The position numbers were made by a program, and so were the translations under genes. Of a stretch of 21,564 bases of DNA, positions 1 through 5,877 are shown piece after piece. Numbering within the stretch: the first letter of the stretch is position 1; each line of letters begins with the position of its first letter. This stretch comes from a virus. The stretch spans positions 1-21,564 of the IMG/VR virus record IMGVR_UViG_3300027963_000382. One strand, written 5' to 3'. The notes beneath the pieces were generated by a model. The model was not told the origin of the DNA. It did not search any database and saw only the letters and a program-made list of their open reading frames with translations.

Positions 1-2
1 CT

Positions 3-86
3 TCACTCAACATTGCACAAAATGTAGCTAACGATTACATAGACCAGGGTTATGATGATGTACGCATTGAGCGGGTATCGGTATGA
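3..86 (+). CDS. C-terminal end of an unidentified gene (cut by window edge)
   Basis: An open frame runs in from the left edge for 27 codons to a TGA at 84-86. The visible tail is acidic and Tyr-rich (NDYIDQGYDD) and shows no family motif. The next gene begins inside its stop codon (ATGA overlap), which is the coupling style of this whole plus-strand cluster and the main reason to accept it as a real gene end. The function cannot be judged from this fragment. Confidence 0.5.
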   Translation, partial: SLNIAQNVANDYIDQGYDDVRIERVSV

Positions 87-232
87 GTATGCAAGAGTTT
101 GACGGCAACGCCTGCCCTAATTGCTTAGACATTATGGATAGTAACGCAACGCAGCTACGCCCTATCTGGTCAGATTATTATGATGACGTGGTATGCCTTA
201 CTTGCGCCGAGGAGATGTTGCCACGTGATTAA
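83..232 (+). CDS. small Cys4 zinc-ribbon-like protein, 49 aa
   Basis: A 49-residue protein starts at an ATG that overlaps the previous stop by 4 nt. It has two CxxC knuckles, CPNC (residues 11-14) and CLTC (38-41), about 24 residues apart, the spacing of a minimal zinc ribbon. The space between is acidic and aromatic. No enzyme motif is present. Small zinc-binding proteins like this are common in phage early regions and often bind nucleic acid or a host protein, but that is inference here. Its neighbours are other tiny overlapping genes and WhiB. Confidence 0.6.
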   Translation: MSMQEFDGNACPNCLDIMDSNATQLRPIWSDYYDDVVCLTCAEEMLPRD

Positions 233-329
233 CCTATCGCTTGAACGTATGGCCGAGGTAATAAAGCTATCACTAGAGCCTATCCCTTATTGGGGGGTGG
301 ACAATGAGCAGGAAACCGAACGGCCGTAA
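225..329 (+). CDS. possible tiny ORF upstream of whiB, 34 aa
   Basis: A GTG at 225 overlaps the preceding stop by 8 nt (GTGATTAA) and opens a 34-codon frame that ends 26 nt inside whiB. The peptide contains LSLERMAEVIKLSLEPIP, a loosely repeated amphipathic segment. An alternative start is the ATG at 249. Support is only the overlap geometry, which matches other real junctions in this phage. It could equally be a leader sequence holding the whiB ribosome-binding site (292-300). Confidence 0.25.
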   Translation: MINLSLERMAEVIKLSLEPIPYWGVDNEQETERP

Positions 330-729
330 GCTACGGCCACGTGAGCAACAGGCAATAGACGCACAAAAGCTATTCGCACACCTGACACACGACGGGTCAC
401 TATGGGACAACGCGCTATGCGCGGGTGCTACCTATCCCGATTGGTGGTATCCCGCGACAACTAATCACATCACACTTGATGAGATAGCTACGGCGGGTAT
501 GGCACTAGAAATCTGCACGGCCTGCCCGATCCGAGAACAATGCCTAGAGGTAGGTATGCAAGATGATGACATACGTTATGGTATCTGGGGCGGGCTACTA
601 GCGGGTGAACGCCTGGCAATACGTGCCAAGCTAACCCGTAAGAAACTAACCAATGCTGAACGTATGGCAGTAGGCGGGGCACGTATCGTACGTGAACGCT
701 TGAGTAAGATGAATGGAGTCAAGTTATGA
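304..729 (+). CDS. whiB: WhiB-family iron-sulphur transcriptional regulator, 141 aa
   Basis: WhiB-like (Wbl) proteins are actinobacterial [4Fe-4S] regulators that bind region 4 of the primary sigma factor and change promoter choice. The hallmark pattern is complete: four cysteines at 39, 71, 74 and 80 (LCAG, then CTACPIREQC), PDWWYP at 45-50, the GIWGG turn at 93-97 followed by GER, and a basic C-terminal tail (KLTRKK, then RIVRERL) for DNA contact. Length is in the usual range, with an N-terminal basic extension of about 30 residues. The purine-rich stretch GGGGGGTGG lies just upstream of the ATG. The next gene overlaps its stop (ATGA). Phage WhiB proteins are known to interfere with host WhiB regulation; the target here is unknown. 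It is strong evidence for an actinobacterial host. Confidence 0.95.
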   Translation: MSRKPNGRKLRPREQQAIDAQKLFAHLTHDGSLWDNALCAGATYPDWWYPATTNHITLDEIATAGMALEICTACPIREQCLEVGMQDDDIRYGIWGGLLAGERLAIRAKLTRKKLTNAERMAVGGARIVRERLSKMNGVKL

Positions 730-887
730 TTAAGGAATTAAAGTTAAAGCGTATGATCCGCAAGGATCTACAATACCTAGACGGGTTACAGCACCTAGTG
801 ATGAATGATCCTACCCCCGATAGTGATAATGCTATGATCCGTTACCTACTGGATAGCATTGAGTGGTTAGATAGCTTTAATGAGTAA
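726..887 (+). CDS. hypothetical small helical protein, 53 aa
   Basis: The ATG overlaps the whiB stop by 4 nt, so translation is probably coupled to whiB. The 53 residues have a very basic N-terminus (KELKLKRMIRKD) and an acidic, leucine-rich C-terminal half (MIRYLLDSIEWLDSFNE), predicted by eye to be mostly helical. No Cys motif, membrane segment or known domain is seen. The following gene starts 8 nt inside its end. Function unknown; it may act together with WhiB because of the coupling. Confidence 0.55.
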   Translation: MIKELKLKRMIRKDLQYLDGLQHLVMNDPTPDSDNAMIRYLLDSIEWLDSFNE

Positions 888-1020
888 CTATGAGCACCTA
901 TGGATAGATAGTGATGACGGTTATGATGTATGCACTATCTGTAACGCACGTATTTACCACGGCGTAGCTTATGACCGTGAAGATGACCACGATACCCGCA
1001 CGATCCGAGATGAGGAATAA
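880..1020 (+). CDS. small CxxC protein, 46 aa
   Basis: A 46-residue acidic protein whose ATG overlaps the preceding stop by 8 nt (ATGAGTAA) and whose TAA shares its last base with the next ATG. It has one CxxC knuckle (CTIC, residues 18-21) followed by NARIYHGVAYD, with His at 28, so a half zinc ribbon is plausible. The C-terminus is strongly charged (DREDDHDTRTIRDEE). No known family is recognised. Confidence 0.55.
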   Translation: MSNYEHLWIDSDDGYDVCTICNARIYHGVAYDREDDHDTRTIRDEE

Positions 1021-1271
1021 TGTTTAAGCTGCATAACCCGATAAAGTCTGATGACTTAGAGTGGTACACAGTAACGTCACACCCTTGCCCTACCTGTAAC
1101 ACCACCGTATCCATAGAGATACGCCCTGACAAGCTGTACGCATACAACCAGGGCGCATACGCGCAAGAGGTATTAAGTGAGCACGATCCTAGCGTACGTG
1201 AACGGTTCATTAGTGGTATGTGCGATCCGTGTTGGAAGGAATTGTATAGTGAGTGGGGTGATGATGAATGA
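1020..1271 (+). CDS. zinc-ribbon protein, 83 aa, paralogue of the 5867-6079 product
   Basis: Two cysteine pairs, CPTC (23-26) and CDPC (68-71), can form a treble-clef or ribbon site. Between them is a helical segment with an RERFISG motif, and the end is CWKEL plus an acidic tail. The same skeleton (Y, G, A, then REQIISG, then CW-E-, then DDD) occurs in the 70-residue product at 5867-6079 on the other strand, so the two are paralogues. Function is unknown. The start overlaps the previous stop by one base (TAATG) and the stop overlaps the next start (ATGA). Confidence 0.7.
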   Translation: MFKLHNPIKSDDLEWYTVTSHPCPTCNTTVSIEIRPDKLYAYNQGAYAQEVLSEHDPSVRERFISGMCDPCWKELYSEWGDDE

Positions 1272-1417
1272 AACCTATGCTGCACCCAATAACTATTAAA
1301 GATACCTTATTCTACTTAACTTACCGTGAGCTATGTGCGCTCTCTAGGCAACTTGAAAATGCCGTTCAAGAAGCTGACGTGCTTGAGTACGTTGCCAGTA
1401 AGGAACGCGCCCAATGA
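1268..1417 (+). CDS. hypothetical helical peptide, 49 aa
   Basis: The ATG overlaps the upstream TGA by 4 nt and the TGA overlaps the next ATG, so it sits in the coupled chain. From residue 20 to the end (ELCALSRQLENAVQEADVLE and on) it looks like one continuous amphipathic helix, possibly a short coiled coil. No catalytic or metal motif. It is too short for the usual gene-length cut-off but has conserved overlap geometry on both sides. Confidence 0.5.
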   Translation: MKPMLHPITIKDTLFYLTYRELCALSRQLENAVQEADVLEYVASKERAQ

Positions 1418-1482
1418 AGCTGCTTATGATTTACGTGGTGACTATGCTTACCCTGGCTCTAGTGATTAGGTACACAGACTAG
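1414..1482 (+). CDS. predicted single-pass membrane peptide, 22 aa
   Basis: A 22-codon ORF lies exactly between two coupled genes: its ATG overlaps the upstream TGA and its TAG shares a base with the GTG of the next gene. The translation is nearly all hydrophobic (LLMIYVVTMLTLALVIRY) with a Lys near the start and Arg/Tyr/Asp at the end, that is, a bare transmembrane helix. Phages use such peptides as membrane effectors or antiholin-like modulators, but no function can be assigned. Tiny size is the main doubt. Confidence 0.4.
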   Translation: MKLLMIYVVTMLTLALVIRYTD

Positions 1483-1781
1483 TGCTACAGATTAGACCAA
1501 CAGAAATTAAGGCCGTATCCGACCTGCTATCGCAGGAACACGAAAGCGTAGATGACCTGGCAAGATCCGTCATTGAGCTGATTGACAGTATGCGTTCCAA
1601 GCGGGACACCTACGTGCTAGTACAGATTGAACCCTCGCTTAGTGTGGCTAAGGCTATAGGCCCGTACGCTACGTCTAACCAAGCGATCAAAGACATACCG
1701 ACTAAGCTCACCAAGTATGACGAGCGCAGCCGTGCTTATTTGGCAAAGCTACAAGATCCGTGTATGATAAACATTAGTTAG
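1482..1781 (+). CDS. hypothetical protein, 99 aa, last gene of the plus-strand cluster
   Basis: A GTG start shares its first base with the preceding TAG (TAGTG). The protein opens with a helical domain (residues about 6-40, ending DSMRSKRD), then a strand-rich part (YVLVQIEPSLSVAKAIGPYA) and a basic helical C-terminus. No family recognised. Its stop lies 27 nt before a strong intrinsic terminator, so it closes the rightward transcription unit. Confidence 0.65.
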   Translation: MLQIRPTEIKAVSDLLSQEHESVDDLARSVIELIDSMRSKRDTYVLVQIEPSLSVAKAIGPYATSNQAIKDIPTKLTKYDERSRAYLAKLQDPCMINIS

Positions 1782-1808
1782 AGTCCCTATCCTCTCACTA
1801 ATTGCAAG

Positions 1809-1841
1809 CCCCTAGCGTACTCCTATCCGCTAGGGGTTTTT
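1809..1841 (+). terminator. intrinsic terminator of the rightward cluster
   Basis: A perfect 9-bp GC-rich inverted repeat (CCCCTAGCG / CGCTAGGGG) with a 10-nt loop is followed directly by five T residues. It is 27 nt after the last plus-strand stop codon. This is a textbook rho-independent terminator and separates the rightward cluster from the convergent leftward operon. Confidence 0.9.
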
Positions 1842-1872
1842 GCATTGACCCTAATCACACAGTCCCGTATGT

Positions 1873-1963
1873 CCAGCCCTAGCTGGCAAACAACAATGCC
1901 CCGAACCAATTAAGATCCGAGGCATTGCCTAATCCGATAGCCAGCTTCCCCTCTGGTATCGGA
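1873..1963 (-). terminator. triple-hairpin zone at the end of the leftward early operon
   Basis: Three inverted repeats follow one another: CCAGC/GCTGG with a 4-nt loop (1873-1886); AATGCC/GGCATT with further partial pairing (1895-1926); and TCCGATA-CCAG/CTGG-TATCGGA with one bulged base (1933-1963). On the minus strand the middle one is followed by TTGTTGTTTG, a weak U-rich tract, so it is the best candidate terminator for the leftward operon. The third begins only 7 nt after the sigma-like gene's stop and may protect the mRNA 3' end. Which hairpin terminates is inference. Confidence 0.5.
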
Positions 1964-1970
1964 AATCTAT

Positions 1971-2648
1971 TTAGTTGTTATCAGACACTATAGCATTGGC
2001 CTGGGAGTTAGACATAACCCGCCGTGAGGTATACGCCCAAGGACTTTCGCCACCTAGTACCTTGACCATACGCTTGAGTGATCCGTTGATCCGTCTATGT
2101 ATGGTGGTATCAGACAAGTCAAACACGGTAGCTATCTGCCCCAATGTCATGTTCTCCTGGTATCTCATCTCAAGTATAATCCTATCGTCAGGATCTAACT
2201 TATCCATAGCAGAGCGTACGTCAATGATAGAGATCAAGAAGTTACCACCAGTAGCGGGGTCACCACCACCACCAGAGACCCGTATCTGCTGGGTAGCTTG
2301 CTGCTCATTGGCTTCATTCATGTGAGCGATTAGCTCCTCGACTATGCCAATGTTATAGAACGCTTCATCCCTGGTCTCATACCCAACGGCCTTGGCCTTA
2401 CGGCTACGGCAATACCTATCTGCCTCACGTTGCATGGCCTTAGCGCATTGGCGTATGCCACCCTTGCGATCCGCTGATTCTTGTTCATGGTTTAACCATT
2501 CCTTAATCTTATGGGGTCTCTTAAGTGCCCAGATAATAAGCTCTTGCTTAACATCTGCAGAATCAAAGTAGACTGCGTACCTATTATGTATCTGTCTGGC
2601 TACTGTTGCCGCTATCTCATCAGCTTCCACTAACCATTGATCGTTCAC
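1971..2648 (-). CDS. RNA polymerase sigma-70-like factor (actinophage type), 225 aa
   Basis: The layout fits actinophage sigma-like proteins. An N-terminal region-2-like helix pair (DSADVKQELIIWALKRP, about 29-45) precedes a basic linker (READRYCRSRKAKAVGY) and a Gly-rich hinge (SGGGGDP, 125-131). A clear region-4 helix-turn-helix follows at about 150-198 (LDPDDRIILEMRY, then MTLGQIATVFDLSDTTIHRR), which would contact the -35 element. The start is a GTG overlapping the stop of the metallophosphoesterase gene (GTGA). It is the last gene of the leftward operon. A role in switching host polymerase to late phage promoters is plausible from family knowledge but not shown. It could also be a region-4-only regulator, because region 2 is weak. 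Confidence 0.75.
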   Translation of the reverse strand: MNDQWLVEADEIAATVARQIHNRYAVYFDSADVKQELIIWALKRPHKIKEWLNHEQESADRKGGIRQCAKAMQREADRYCRSRKAKAVGYETRDEAFYNIGIVEELIAHMNEANEQQATQQIRVSGGGGDPATGGNFLISIIDVRSAMDKLDPDDRIILEMRYQENMTLGQIATVFDLSDTTIHRRINGSLKRMVKVLGGESPWAYTSRRVMSNSQANAIVSDNN

Positions 2649-3388
2649 TTACCCCATACCTTCCCTTCAGCAAAGAAAGAACCATCACGTGCGATAGGTA
2701 TGAGCTGCGGTACTACGGTCTTACCGTCTACCCATAGGATACCGAAACCCTGTTGCCAGTTACTTATGCCAGCCTTTAGATAGCTTGCTTGCTTGGCATC
2801 CATTAGGTTACCCACTTCCATACCCCATAGGGTACGTGTAGGCACACCAGAGAACGATTCAGTGTGGTGTACCAGACCCATGCGGTGTGTATGGCCACAT
2901 ACCACGCTCTTACCAGTCTTCTTGGCCAGGTTAAGGGCAGTAGTGCCACCATTTTGAGAGATGTTACCCTCATCACCGTGCATTAGTATCCAACCTGGTG
3001 CTAATTCGTATGGCTTCTTATGGTATTTGATACCAAGCTCAGGAAAGCGTAGGAAATTACCAATCTCTAGCTCAGGTAGGGAGATAAGGCCAGGTGCGCG
3101 CATCATAACGGTATTAAACAACCGATCAGTGTGATTACTGCGTATCACATGGTCTACCTTTAAGGATTCAAGCACAGCAACGGTAGTATCACGGTCACGG
3201 CCAATGGTACGCTCGTATTCTAGTGGTGTACCCTGTGCCCAACGGCTAATGGTTTGGAAATCCATCTCATCACCAACAGATACCACGGTATCAGGCTTGA
3301 ACGCACGAATGAATGTAGCTACGTTAGCAACAGCGCGCCTGTCATGGTAGGGAACTTGCAGGTCTGAGATGCAGACGATAGCTTTCAT
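2645..3388 (-). CDS. calcineurin-like metallophosphoesterase, 247 aa
   Basis: The two-metal phosphoesterase motifs appear in order: SDLQVPYHD near the N-terminus (D9; the usual D-x-H has Gln11 in place of His, with His15 nearby), GDEMDF (39-44), SNHTDR (84-89, the GNHD-type motif), MHGDE (136-140) and GHTH (165-168). These coordinate the dinuclear metal and phosphate. Substrates in this family range from nucleotides to nucleic-acid ends, and phage members usually sit with DNA-processing genes, as here. The start is ATG, with the DUF1599-like gene ending 1 nt upstream. The altered first motif is a point to check, since it could weaken one metal site. Confidence 0.85.
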   Translation of the reverse strand: MKAIVCISDLQVPYHDRRAVANVATFIRAFKPDTVVSVGDEMDFQTISRWAQGTPLEYERTIGRDRDTTVAVLESLKVDHVIRSNHTDRLFNTVMMRAPGLISLPELEIGNFLRFPELGIKYHKKPYELAPGWILMHGDEGNISQNGGTTALNLAKKTGKSVVCGHTHRMGLVHHTESFSGVPTRTLWGMEVGNLMDAKQASYLKAGISNWQQGFGILWVDGKTVVPQLIPIARDGSFFAEGKVWGK

Positions 3389-3389
3389 T

Positions 3390-3803
3390 TTAGTCCTCTA
3401 GTTTAGGCCACGTGCCATCAAGCACCATGAGTGCAATGATGCCGTAATTGGCTAGATCAAGGAATGAATCACGAAGTGACTCATGCTTAGGGTCTTGGTT
3501 CTCGTCAATCAAATTGTTAATGCGAGAGATCTTGTCATAGATACGTACCCGTAAGCCATTAAGCGGGCCACCAGGGGCACGTGCAATGTTAAGTGGGCCG
3601 TAGTCCTCTTGCTTTGAGATCAATACATTGCCGCAGTGGTCAATAACATCCCACATGTCAATGGCAAACTGTTGCATACTTAATTTCTTGTCGGTGGTAC
3701 TTGGACTAAGATAGTCCCACTCGTCGTATCCACTTGGATAATCCCCAAACCCATCGAGGTAAGGCACGTGATTAGGTTTTCCCAGTCTGTCTTTGTCACT
3801 CAT
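3390..3803 (-). CDS. DUF1599/Nmad1-like nucleotide-modification-associated protein, 137 aa
   Basis: The C-terminal two-thirds carries the pattern I associate with DUF1599 (Nucleotide modification associated domain 1): SKQEDYGPLNI (63-73), then RVRIYDKISRINNLI, then HESLRDSFLDLANYGIIALMV at the end. The family is all-helical and related to MazG-like or deaminase-like nucleotide enzymes, and occurs in phages with altered or policed nucleotide pools. The 40-residue N-terminus (YLDGFGDYPSGYDEWDYL) is acidic and aromatic and may be a separate tail. The ATG overlaps the upstream stop (ATGAGTGA) and follows a GGAAGAAG ribosome-binding site. The family call is from memory of the motif; the reaction is unknown. 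Confidence 0.6.
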   Translation of the reverse strand: MSDKDRLGKPNHVPYLDGFGDYPSGYDEWDYLSPSTTDKKLSMQQFAIDMWDVIDHCGNVLISKQEDYGPLNIARAPGGPLNGLRVRIYDKISRINNLIDENQDPKHESLRDSFLDLANYGIIALMVLDGTWPKLED

Positions 3804-3981
3804 CTTCTTCCTCTATTTCCCCACAATATTGAAACCATGGATGATCGTCACACTTCTCATAATAGTAACTTACAAACTTGCCTTTGGCAATGGGTCGCTC
3901 AACAATAAGGTAGTCCTGCTTAACTAGGAACGCAGGTATCTCAGCTCCGTCTGCAGGGCCACCGTAATACGTGTAAATCAT
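3796..3981 (-). CDS. hypothetical small protein beginning MIYTYYGGPADG, 61 aa
   Basis: I start this gene at the ATG at 3981, which overlaps the upstream stop by 4 nt, and not at an in-frame ATG 30 nt further up that lies inside the neighbouring gene. The N-terminus YYGGPADGAEIP recurs in many phage hypothetical proteins. The rest is a small beta-rich domain (YLIVERPIAKGKFVSYYYEK) with two Cys (about 44 and 53) and an acidic end (EIEEEDE). Function unknown. Confidence 0.65.
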   Translation of the reverse strand: MIYTYYGGPADGAEIPAFLVKQDYLIVERPIAKGKFVSYYYEKCDDHPWFQYCGEIEEEDE

Positions 3982-4499
3982 AGAACCAGCGTATCTACTG
4001 GCCCTTGGCACGTAGGAGAGTACCTAATAGAGGCCTTCACAGCCTCTCTAACACGGTTACGGGGACTATCCCAGTCACGGGTAGTGAACAATGACCCCAT
4101 TGCATAGGCGTAGCCTGATCCCGTGGCTATCATGTCGTATTCTGCTACTGACCAGCTCTCTGTAGTGATCTCAAAGAGCCTGCCACCTACACCAACAAGG
4201 AAATCAGCACCATTTTCCTCAGTGTTAATGTCTACCTTAAATAATTCTGCTGCTTTCTGTATAGCATCACAGAAATCTATGCGTAGCCAGGCTTCAAGGT
4301 TCTCATACACTGGCTTGGGATAGGTAATCAGGTGTGCAAGCTGACCTGTACCCTGGGATGCAGAGTAACCCATAATTATGGGTCCAACCTTGTGTATCTT
4401 AGGTGTAACAATGCTACCTATGAACTCTTTGTCTGACATACCACGGTCACCAGCCATGTAAACCTTACCGTTGTGGGCTATGCCCACTATGATCGTCAT
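3978..4499 (-). CDS. proteasome-beta/HslV-like Ntn-hydrolase peptidase, 173 aa
   Basis: After removal of Met1 the N-terminus is TIIVGIAHNGKVYMAGDRG. Counting Thr as residue 1 puts Asp at 17 and Lys at 33 (PKIHKV), exactly the catalytic Thr1/Asp17/Lys33 set of proteasome beta subunits and HslV. Further matches are IIMGYSASQG (fourth strand and turn) and ATGSGYAYAMGSL (the Ser129-type region). At 173 residues it is the length of HslV, with no propeptide, so it is ready to self-process by Met excision. It would act as an oligomeric threonine protease in the cytoplasm, but no unfoldase partner is encoded nearby. It lies between primase and small genes in the coupled operon (ATGA junctions on both sides). 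Alternatives are a non-proteolytic Ntn hydrolase or a capsid-related protease; the operon position argues against the latter. Confidence 0.8.
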   Translation of the reverse strand: MTIIVGIAHNGKVYMAGDRGMSDKEFIGSIVTPKIHKVGPIIMGYSASQGTGQLAHLITYPKPVYENLEAWLRIDFCDAIQKAAELFKVDINTEENGADFLVGVGGRLFEITTESWSVAEYDMIATGSGYAYAMGSLFTTRDWDSPRNRVREAVKASIRYSPTCQGPVDTLVL

Positions 4500-5131
4500 G
4501 CCAGCGCCCTTTCACGTAGCCATTCCTCGCCACCGTCCAAGAACACCTGGTTTACATCATGGTTCTCAGGTAATGAGATGACTACTGCCTTATCCAAGTC
4601 CTCTTTGATGCGCTTGGCCAACTCCATGCCAGGGTTACGGCCATCCTCTTTCAAATCATTGTCTGCAAAGATAACAATACGATCAAACCCTTCAAACATC
4701 TTAGGAAAGTGTGGCTTCCATTGGCTTACGCCAGCAATACCCACAGCAGGCACACCCACAAGAGCAGACATAACCAAGGTATCCAACTCACCCTCGCAGA
4801 TAGCAATAACATCTGAGCTTTTGTGTAGGTCAATGACGTTATACATCCCAACCTTTTGACCAGTAGGCCACAAGTATTTAGGAGAGCCTCCGTCAACTTT
4901 ACGAAACTTGATACCAACAATCCCAGTGGGAGTACGATAAGGGATACTAAGACAGCCAACAGCATGCTCATGGCCAGGCGCGGGGTCATTTACTGTACCT
5001 AGGCGGAACATACCTGCGGCTTCCTTGGTTATTCCTCGACCTAGCAGGTAAGAGGCCGTTGCTTGATCCAGTGTTCCTGCGTACTTCTCTGCGGTTTCCG
5101 TTAGCAATAGCTTCTGCTCTTGTGACAGCAT
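4496..5131 (-). CDS. DNA primase, TOPRIM catalytic half, 211 aa
   Basis: This carries the catalytic core of a DnaG-like phage primase without its zinc finger. It has the helical N-lobe typical of primases (ASYLLGRGITKEAAGMFRLG, about 26-45), a beta section (GCLSIPYRTPTGIVGIKFR), then TOPRIM motifs: CEGELDTL with catalytic Glu113, and FADND with Asp157/Asp159, and a DVNQVF element near the end. It would make RNA primers for phage replication. The zinc-binding half is the upstream gene at 4986-5348, in another frame, and the two ORFs overlap by 146 nt. Its frame is closed upstream by a TAG about 9 nt before the ATG, so the start cannot move much further up. Coupled to the HslV-like gene by ATGA. 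Confidence 0.85.
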   Translation of the reverse strand: MLSQEQKLLLTETAEKYAGTLDQATASYLLGRGITKEAAGMFRLGTVNDPAPGHEHAVGCLSIPYRTPTGIVGIKFRKVDGGSPKYLWPTGQKVGMYNVIDLHKSSDVIAICEGELDTLVMSALVGVPAVGIAGVSQWKPHFPKMFEGFDRIVIFADNDLKEDGRNPGMELAKRIKEDLDKAVVISLPENHDVNQVFLDGGEEWLRERALA

Positions 5132-5348
5132 CCTTAAAACCTATCTCTTCCTTCTTGGATACCACGTCATACACATCGCCATCGAACTGGCAGACAAAGC
5201 AATGGTATCGTTGCTTGTCTATGTTCACTGTTGCACTTGAGTGCGTGTCCTCATGCAGTACACACCGCATTGAGATGTAGCCATACTTGTTAGGTATTGT
5301 TGCACCGTAGTGCTCTAGTACCGTGGCAAGGTCAGGCTTGTCGGTCAT
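4986..5348 (-). CDS. DNA primase, CHC2 zinc-finger half, 120 aa
   Basis: The zinc ribbon of a DnaG-type primase is present: C29 and H32 (MRCVLHED), then C50 and C53 (HCFVCQFDGDVYDVV), preceded by the helix PDLATVLEHYGA that normally begins such enzymes. It binds template DNA and passes it to the TOPRIM core in the next gene. I start at the ATG at 5348, which overlaps the upstream stop (ATGA). From about residue 73 on, where it overlaps the TOPRIM gene, the sequence becomes Arg/Ser/Gly-rich and loses domain character, as if translation were meant to leave this frame. It may be a true split gene, a programmed +1 frameshift, or a single-base error in the sequence. Confidence 0.8.
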   Translation of the reverse strand: MTDKPDLATVLEHYGATIPNKYGYISMRCVLHEDTHSSATVNIDKQRYHCFVCQFDGDVYDVVSKKEEIGFKDAVTRAEAIANGNRREVRRNTGSSNGLLPARSRNNQGSRRYVPPRYSK

Positions 5349-5524
5349 AGTAGCTTGAGCACCAAGTCGCATGGATCTCCACCCTCATCCCATTGCTCAC
5401 GCTCTTCATCGGTTGCGTACTCGTAAGTACCATCGTGAGTAGCGCAAATGCTATCTGTTACCCACCCCTTTTGGATACCGTATTGTACCCAATCAGCACG
5501 TTCATTCCATTGTTCAGTGTTCAC
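5345..5524 (-). CDS. hypothetical acidic protein, 59 aa
   Basis: I place the start at a GTG at 5524 overlapping the resolvase stop (GTGA), because upstream ATGs in this frame lie inside the resolvase gene. The product is acidic and Trp-rich (NTEQWNERADWVQYGIQKGW, then YATDEEREQWDEGGDP), mostly helical by eye, with two isolated Cys. No known domain. It sits between the resolvase and primase genes and may be a small DNA-metabolism accessory. Confidence 0.55.
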   Translation of the reverse strand: MNTEQWNERADWVQYGIQKGWVTDSICATHDGTYEYATDEEREQWDEGGDPCDLVLKLL

Positions 5525-5877
5525 TGTTGTCCTATCCATTGTTCGAGGGTTTGTACTACCCATGCTTGGTCAATGCTTGCTTGACGGCGCTTAACAATGA
5601 CGTAGGCTGGTGGCACTGGGGTAATACCACGTGCCTTTGCATAGTTCTCGGCCTCAACTGTAGCCTCTCGCCAAAAAGCTGGTAGGTCCAGTCGTGCAGT
5701 AGCCTTAAGTTCAAGTACGTAAGGTGAGCCTGACACAAAACAAACGATGTCACCTTCGTCTGCCTTTCCTGCAAGCCGTAAACGCTCCGCAGTAATTCCT
5801 TTATTTCGCAACCACTTGAGAACTGACGTTTCAAAATTGGCTCCTTTTGCTTTAGCTGCTGCCTGTTTACTTGCCAT
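5521..5877 (-). CDS. Hjc-like/PD-(D/E)XK Holliday-junction resolvase, 118 aa
   Basis: The motif order is that of archaeal-type Hjc and phage VRR-like PD-(D/E)XK nucleases: GANFETSVLKWL (first-helix Glu), ERLRLAGKADEGDIVCF (catalytic Asp), YVLELKAT (ExK) and a following helix REATVEAENYAKARG, ending with YVIVKRR. Such enzymes cleave four-way junctions or branched replication intermediates. The start at 5877 has a good AAGGA site 5 nt upstream and overlaps the preceding gene by 11 nt; two upstream ATGs lie deeper in that gene. The position between helicase and primase genes suits a recombination or replication role. Confidence 0.75.
   Translation of the reverse strand: MASKQAAAKAKGANFETSVLKWLRNKGITAERLRLAGKADEGDIVCFVSGSPYVLELKATARLDLPAFWREATVEAENYAKARGITPVPPAYVIVKRRQASIDQAWVVQTLEQWIGQQ

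Noticed and set aside
935-1285. 116-codon minus-strand ORF
   Set aside because: Antisense to two coupled zinc-type genes; no start signal.
1975-2325. 116-codon plus-strand ORF
   Set aside because: Fully inside and antisense to the sigma-like gene, and placed after the rightward terminator.
5540-5560. Plus-strand GTTCGAGGG as a tRNA T-loop
   Set aside because: No flanking T-stem or acceptor stem, and it lies within coding sequence.
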